DNA of 38,686 nucleotides, taken from Flavobacterium sp. BFFFF2. GTDB lineage: Bacteria > Bacteroidota > Bacteroidia > Flavobacteriales > Flavobacteriaceae. Location: contig NKJD01000032.1 of assembly GCA_002256385.1 (NCBI GenBank), positions 1 through 38,686 on the forward strand, read 5' to 3'. The notes below the pieces were generated by a model. It saw only the letters and a program-made list of their open reading frames with translations, ran no database searches and was not told the origin of the DNA. Within the stretch, counting starts at the first letter, position 1; every line of letters starts with the position of its first letter. A program made the translations under genes and the position numbers. This document shows, piece after piece, positions 34,852 through 38,686 of the stretch.

Positions 34852-35844
34852 TTATTGTGGAATCATCAAATTGCAGCCTCTGAGATCAGCATGGTCAAAC
34901 CGACCTAACACTTCAAATCGGCCTGTTTGATCCATTTTGCCTAAATCTTGTGTGGCAATAAAACAACACGAATGGATATTCGCCAAGTCTATTACATTGA
35001 TGCCGCCTTGTTTGTCAAATGGCAAGTAATGAAAGGGGTCTTCCGGTTCTCGAATGAGTATTTGCATCCAAGGTGGGCATTCAAAAACCCCCTCTCCCAA
35101 CGAATAAGCTTGAGAAAGCAATTCCGTCATGCCATATTCTGAATGAATCGACGACACGCCAAAACCTGCTTTTAAGATGTCATGCAATTCTTCGCGGACC
35201 ATTTCTTTTCTTTTGCCTTTCATTCCCCCCGTTTCCATAATTAGGGTGTTTTTCCATTGGAAAGGGCCTTTTTCGAGTAAATCAAGCAATGCATAAGTGA
35301 CCCCAATCAGTAAAATTTGACGCCCTTCGGATTCCAACCGTTGAATGGTTTCGATTAATTCATCATGTTCAAAAAGATAAAAACCGCTTTCGGCCTGTTT
35401 GCTTTCGGCAATCAATCTTTCGGTCATATATATTAAGGAGGAACCTTCACGCTCTAAATAGGAAGGTAACAAAGCCAAAACCACATAGTCTTCAATATTG
35501 CCGTAAAATAAGGAAAAAGCCTGTAGAAAGGACGATTCATACCAGTCAATAGCCAACACAAGGTGGCTACTTGCTTGTGATCCAGTGGTGCCACTGCTTG
35601 TAAAAAGGTGTGTTGGGTTTCCTGGCCCCGAAATGACTTGATGCGTTTTAAAAAAGGAAATGGGTAAAAACGGGATGTCTTTTAGTTGGTCAACATTTGC
35701 CGGTGTTTTACCCAATAAATCGCAAAATTCCTGATACACTTTGTTTTCAGCATACTGATACCGAAAAGCTTTGAGTGCCCACTTGCCAAATTTCTTTGGT
35801 GTAAGTTCAAAAAATAACTGGTCTGGCGTAAAAGGCAATTCCAT
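34852..35844 (-). CDS. LuxE/PaaK-family acyltransferase
   Basis: The 330 residues have the fold of the acyl-protein synthetase (LuxE) group. LFTSSGTTGSQASSH (about 80-95) is the nucleotide-binding P-loop-like signature of adenylating enzymes. An EYGMTELLSQAYS segment (about 235-247) matches the adenylate-binding (Y/F)GxTE motif. Known relatives activate fatty acids or transfer acyl groups to themselves. The actual substrate is unknown. The ATG at 35844 was preferred to a GTG at 35853. It lies 17 bases upstream of lipB, so a link to fatty acyl or octanoyl metabolism is an attractive but unproven inference. Confidence 0.8.
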   Translation of the reverse strand: MELPFTPDQLFFELTPKKFGKWALKAFRYQYAENKVYQEFCDLLGKTPANVDQLKDIPFLPISFFKTHQVISGPGNPTHLFTSSGTTGSQASSHLVLAIDWYESSFLQAFSLFYGNIEDYVVLALLPSYLEREGSSLIYMTERLIAESKQAESGFYLFEHDELIETIQRLESEGRQILLIGVTYALLDLLEKGPFQWKNTLIMETGGMKGKRKEMVREELHDILKAGFGVSSIHSEYGMTELLSQAYSLGEGVFECPPWMQILIREPEDPFHYLPFDKQGGINVIDLANIHSCCFIATQDLGKMDQTGRFEVLGRFDHADLRGCNLMIPQ

Positions 35845-35869
35845 TAAAAGCACATCATTGTGGTTGGGA

Positions 35870-35877
35870 CAAAGATA
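35870..35877 (-). promoter_or_regulatory. -7 promoter element of LuxE-like/lipB unit
   Basis: TATCTTTG on the minus strand, 25 bases before the ATG at 35844. Confidence 0.65.
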
Positions 35878-35917
35878 AGCTGAGATACAAGATCAATGAT
35901 AATTCCTGCTGCCTTTT

Positions 35918-35951
35918 TAACCCAGATTATGCATTAGACTTTGTAATGAAA
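35918..35951. repeat. Short dispersed repeat, copy 1 (partner at 36181-36216)
   Basis: Both copies carry AACCCA, then an AT(T/G)ATG(C/T)ATT(A/G)GACTTTGT(A/G)ATGAAA segment. They are about 80% alike by eye. In the second copy it runs straight into the longer 78-bp repeat. It forms part of the repeat-rich, gene-free stretch 35854-36513. Confidence 0.65.
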
Positions 35952-35966
35952 CCAAAACTTACAAAA

Positions 35967-35984
35967 AGTTTGCATTTGCAAACT
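35967..35984. other. Perfect palindrome AGTTTGCA-TT-TGCAAACT
   Basis: An eight-base perfect inverted repeat with a two-base centre, followed at once by CCAATT-A6-AATTGG (35985-36002). It lies between the divergent LuxE-like and hutH genes and is either an operator or part of a repeat element. Confidence 0.45.
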
Positions 35985-36045
35985 CCAATTAAAAAAAATT
36001 GGTTCTTAATGACCTTTAAAAAACAAATATTAACGCCATTAAAAT

Positions 36046-36122
36046 GGGAAAAGGACAAAAGAGCTGGGAGTGCACGGACTTTTTTTACCGCAGGTTTAGC
36101 AACGCTACATTGAGGACAAAAA
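36046..36122. repeat. 78-bp direct repeat, copy 1
   Basis: Begins GGGAAAAGGACAA, includes AGCTGGGAGTGCACGGAC followed by seven T and ACCGCAG, then a TAGC...GCTACA hairpin and TTGAGGACAAAAAA. It is nearly identical to the copy at 36217-36295. No conserved reading frame. Confidence 0.85.
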
Positions 36123-36216
36123 ACTGAATTGATTTAGACTTTTTTGATTGAAGCGAAAAATGAGGATTTTTGTTCCAGATTGCAACCCAAATGATGTATT
36201 GGACTTTGTGATGAAA

Positions 36217-36295
36217 GGGAAAAGGACAATAAAGCTGGGAGTGCACGGACTTTTTTTACCGCAGATGTAGCCAAGCTACATTGAGGACAAAAAAA
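36217..36295. repeat. 78-bp direct repeat, copy 2
   Basis: Matches the copy at 36046-36122 with a few substitutions. Its hairpin ATGTAGC-CAA-GCTACAT (36265-36281) is a perfect seven-base stem, less perfect in copy 1. The right-hand region to 36513 holds a related TAGCAGCGCTAC stretch near 36382 but no promoter box that I can assign to hutH. Confidence 0.85.
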
Positions 36296-36513
36296 GGAGT
36301 ACATTTCCAGATTTGCAGTCATTTTTACTTGTAATAAAATTCTAATACATTATTTGGGTTTAAACTTTTTTGCACTGCATAGCAGCGCTACGGAGTAATA
36401 AAAAGCTAAAATATGGGGCGAAAAGGCCATTTTGCAGCCAATTGAAAAAGTATAAATCATTTCATAATTAAAGATCAAACAAACAAACAAACGCATAACA
36501 ACTTTTCAGAAAC

Positions 36514-38010
36514 ATGGCCCATACACTCATTTTAAACCAACAAACCCTCCACTTAGCCGATGTACAACAGCTTTTGTCAGCCGACACCCGCATTCAATTG
36601 GGTGAGCAGCTAAAGCAATCAGTTATTGCGTCGCGTGCCTATTTAGACCAAAAAATGACCACCGCCGATGCGCCCATTTACGGCATCAATACGGGTTTTG
36701 GCTCCTTGTGCGACGTGAAAATTTCACCAGACAATTTGACCAAACTCCAAGAAAACTTGGTGCGTTCGCATGCTTGTGGGGCAGGAGCCGAGGTGCCTTT
36801 GCCTGTGGTGCGGCTCATGCTGGCCCTTAAAATTCAGTCGTTGGGTTATGGCTATTCGTCGGTGCAATGGGACACCATTTCACGCTTGGCCGATTTTTAC
36901 AACGAAGGCATCACGCCCATTGTATACACCCAAGGTTCCTTGGGTGCCAGCGGCGATTTGGCGCCCTTGGCGCATTTGGCTTTGCCCTTAATTGGCGAAG
37001 GCGAAGTGTATTACAATGGCCACCGGCGCATGGCGCAAGAGGTGCTGGCCGAAAAAGGCTGGGCGCCTATTCAATTGCAGTCAAAAGAAGGATTGGCCTT
37101 GTTGAACGGTACCCAATTTATGAGTGCCTACGGCTGTTATACTTTGGTGCAAGCGCACCGCATCAGTCGTTTGGCTGACGTGATTGGCGCCGTGTCGTTA
37201 GAAGGGTTTGACGGCCGCATTGACCCGTTTCATCCAGCTTTACATGCCATTCGTCCCCACCAAGGACAGCAGCAAACGGCCCAACAAATCAACGACTTAT
37301 TAGCCGACAGCATGCACATCAAGCAGCCCAAAAAGCAAGTACAAGACCCGTACTCATTTAGATGCATGCCCCAAGTGCATGGCGCTTCTAAAGATGCCAT
37401 TGCCTATGTAACCAAGGTGTTTTTAACCGAAATAAATTCGGTGACCGACAACCCCACCGTGTTTCAAGAACTCGATTTGATATTGTCAGGTGGCAATTTC
37501 CATGGTCAGCCTTTGGCCTTGGCCCTCGACTTTTTGGCCATTGCTTTGGCCGAACTCGGCAGCATTTCGGAACGCCGCACCTACCAACTCATTTCAGGGC
37601 TGCGCGGTTTACCCCCATTTTTAGTAGACAATCCAGGGCTCAATTCGGGCTTTATGATTCCACAATACACTGCAGCCAGCATTGTCAGCCTCAACAAACA
37701 ACTGGCTTCCCCTTCCAGCATCGACAGCATTGTATCGAGCAACGGCCAAGAAGACCACGTGAGCATGGGCGCCAATGCCGCCGTGAAAACCGCCCAAATT
37801 GCCACCAATGTCGACCGGGTGTTGGCCATTGAATTGTTTAACGCCTCGCAAGCGATGCATTACCGCCAAGCAGCCACCAGTGCTTATTTAACGGAATTGC
37901 TTGCTCGTTTCAGAAAGGTGGTGCCGTTGGTGACCGAAGATCGGATTTTGCATTATGATATGGAGGAGGCGCTGGTTTTTGTGCAAAATTTTAGTGATTA
38001 TCATTTTTGA
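36514..38010 (+). CDS. hutH: Histidine ammonia-lyase (aromatic amino acid lyase family)
   Basis: Converts L-histidine to urocanate and ammonia, the first step of histidine catabolism. The 498 residues carry the MIO cofactor triad A145-S146-G147 (GSLGASGDLAP), Y56 in YGINTGFG, and H86 in LVRSHACG, the His-type rather than Tyr-type position. DPYSFRCMPQVHGA, SGGNFHGQP and QEDHVSMG also favour histidine over tyrosine/phenylalanine lyases. No hutU, hutI or hutG lies in the window. The gene is visibly richer in G+C (32 of 60 bases at 36961-37020) than nearby genes (19 of 60 in rnhB at 32941-33000) and is flanked by repeats. Confidence 0.9.
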   Translation: MAHTLILNQQTLHLADVQQLLSADTRIQLGEQLKQSVIASRAYLDQKMTTADAPIYGINTGFGSLCDVKISPDNLTKLQENLVRSHACGAGAEVPLPVVRLMLALKIQSLGYGYSSVQWDTISRLADFYNEGITPIVYTQGSLGASGDLAPLAHLALPLIGEGEVYYNGHRRMAQEVLAEKGWAPIQLQSKEGLALLNGTQFMSAYGCYTLVQAHRISRLADVIGAVSLEGFDGRIDPFHPALHAIRPHQGQQQTAQQINDLLADSMHIKQPKKQVQDPYSFRCMPQVHGASKDAIAYVTKVFLTEINSVTDNPTVFQELDLILSGGNFHGQPLALALDFLAIALAELGSISERRTYQLISGLRGLPPFLVDNPGLNSGFMIPQYTAASIVSLNKQLASPSSIDSIVSSNGQEDHVSMGANAAVKTAQIATNVDRVLAIELFNASQAMHYRQAATSAYLTELLARFRKVVPLVTEDRILHYDMEEALVFVQNFSDYHF

Positions 38011-38041
38011 GTCGAAAGTTGAAATGTGAATTATGAAAGAT

Positions 38042-38070
38042 AGGGCGACCCTTTTGGTCGCCCTGTTTTT
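38042..38070 (+). terminator. Hairpin terminator of hutH, of the GGGCGACC repeat family
   Basis: A nine-base perfect stem, AGGGCGACC/GGTCGCCCT, loop CTTTT, followed by GTTTTTG. It lies 32 bases past the hutH stop. It shares its stem with the repeat hairpins at 38160 and 38344, so it may be a repeat element acting as terminator. Confidence 0.75.
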
Positions 38071-38097
38071 GAAGTGGTATTAATTATGAATACCCTG

Positions 38098-38128
38098 TAG
38101 GGGCGGGGCTTGCCTCCGCCCTGTTTTT
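38098..38128. repeat. Palindromic GTAGGGGCG element (variant stem)
   Basis: GTAGGGGCG opens a G+C hairpin: GGGCGGGG pairs with CCTCCGCCC with loop CTTG and one G-T wobble, then CTGTTTTT. The outer GTAGGGGCG...CGCCCT frame and central CTTG match the two later elements while the inner stem differs in a paired way. Confidence 0.75.
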
Positions 38129-38155
38129 AAAAGAGTGATATGTTATGAAAATAAT

Positions 38156-38338
38156 GTAGGGGCGACCCTTGTGGTCGCCCTCTATCAATGTTGCAAAATA
38201 GGTTTTTGTGCGTTGTTTCATAGAAGAATTAGTTCTTGAATTTATAATGCATTTCATAATACCTTTTGGTTTCTGTCTGACCTATTTCTGTTGAAACAAC
38301 ATTGTTCATTTTCTTTGCTGGCCCAAAGAAAACGAACC
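38156..38338. repeat. 184-bp tandem repeat, copy A
   Basis: Starts with GTAGGGGCGACC-CTTGT-GGTCGCCC (a perfect eight-base hairpin at 38160-38180) and ends TTTGCTGGCCCAAAGAAAACGAACC. It is over 90% identical by eye to copy B, which follows head to tail at a period of 184. Confidence 0.92.
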
Positions 38339-38339
38339 T

Positions 38340-38522
38340 GTAGGGGCGACCCTTGTGGTCGCCCTCTATCAATGTCGCAAAATAGGTTTTTGTACGTTGT
38401 TGCATAGAAGAACTGGTTCTTGAATTTATATTGTATTTCATAATACCTTTTCGTTTTTGTCTGACGTATTTCTGTTGAAACAACATTGTTCATTTTCTTT
38501 GCTGGCCCAAAGAAAACGAACC
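38340..38522. repeat. 184-bp tandem repeat, copy B
   Basis: Same hairpin (38344-38364) and same end as copy A. A second inverted repeat, AAGAAC-TG-GTTCTT near 38406-38419, keeps pairing in copy A through a G-U change. Sequence diverges from copy A after 38522. Confidence 0.92.
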
Positions 38523-38605
38523 AAAAGAAAGGGCCTTTTTGGCCCGCATAAAAGGTCACTTTTGCCTGCGGGTGCGAAGACCTTTTTGTTTTTTGTTTAT
38601 TGCTT

Positions 38606-38686
38606 TTCATAATACCTTTTGCTGTACGATTGACGTGTTCCTACTGTTTCACGATTTTGTTCATTTTCTTTGCTGGCCCAAAGAAA
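38606..38686. repeat. Partial third copy of the repeat, running off the window
   Basis: TTCATAATACCTTTT, then a diverged middle, then TGTTCATTTTCTTTGCTGGCCCAAAGAAA, the same right half as copies A and B. The spacer 38523-38605 contains GGGCC-TTTTT-GGCCC. No real gene is seen in 38011-38686. Confidence 0.8.

Noticed and set aside
36134..36322. 62-residue minus-strand ORF upstream of hutH
   Set aside because: It covers one copy of the direct repeat, and the other copy lacks the frame, so it is not a conserved gene.
38042..38364. CRISPR-like array from repeated GGGCGACC blocks
   Set aside because: Spacing is irregular, the repeats are long hairpin elements rather than about 30-base direct repeats with unique spacers, and no cas gene is present.
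38254..38610. 118-residue minus-strand ORF over the tandem repeat
   Set aside because: It consists of repeat translated in two different frames; the same repeat halves give unrelated peptides, no promoter or family match is visible, and it would be a repeat-generated false gene.

Overview
The window looks like the chromosome of a member of the Bacteroidota, most likely class Flavobacteriia. It is A+T-rich. Seventeen promoters carry the Bacteroidota -7 element TAnnTTTG, several with a TTTG about 18-19 bases upstream. It encodes a SusC/SusD pair, two secreted proteins with type 9 secretion C-terminal domains, an exosortase of the XrtF type with its partner, a DUF3078 protein, a DUF5686 protein and a putative porin of the kind typical of flavobacteria. 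No rRNA, CRISPR array, prophage or replication origin was seen.

Layout. 1-540: the tail of a probable transposase, tRNA-His with its promoter and terminator, then a gene-free stretch with a 48-bp tandem repeat and a TTTCTTC microsatellite. 540-10729 (all minus strand): the ruvB-dxs-DUF3078 operon, a DUF5686 outer-membrane protein, pyrH and frr, and a TPR hybrid histidine kinase. 10871-11861 (minus): xrtF and its overlapping partner. 11935-15167 (plus): a GAF-domain protein, rpsO and pnp. 15543-19520 (minus): a T9SS-sorted surface protein, a dicarboxylate/amino-acid symporter and aroC. 19711-22848 (plus): a LETM1-related protein, then an unannotated 38-residue membrane protein directly ahead of an SSS symporter. 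23006-32655 (minus): sucD, a putative porin, a secreted subtilisin-like protease and susD/susC. 32836-33438 (plus): rnhB. 33493-35844 (minus): a fasciclin lipoprotein, lipB and a LuxE-like acyltransferase. 36514-38010 (plus): hutH, which is visibly richer in G+C and sits between two repeat-rich gene-free regions (35854-36513 and 38011-38686).

How the genes fit together. Much of the window is housekeeping: isoprenoid precursor synthesis (dxs), recombination (ruvB), translation (tRNA-His, rpsO, frr), RNA turnover (pnp), pyrimidine nucleotides (pyrH), the shikimate pathway (aroC), the TCA cycle (sucD), lipoylation (lipB), R-loop and ribonucleotide repair (rnhB). The accessory part is a cell-envelope and nutrient-capture set: SusCD with a secreted protease suggests peptide scavenging, joined by a putative porin, two symporters and HutH for histidine use.

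The most useful new observations are: an extended promoter core (TTTGCACCCG) shared by tRNA-His, rpsO and frr; a perfect hairpin at the predicted 5' end of the rpsO mRNA; the small membrane protein coupled to the SSS symporter; an XrtF pair with no visible substrate; and several uncharacterised repeat families around hutH. I found no clearly new multi-gene system.
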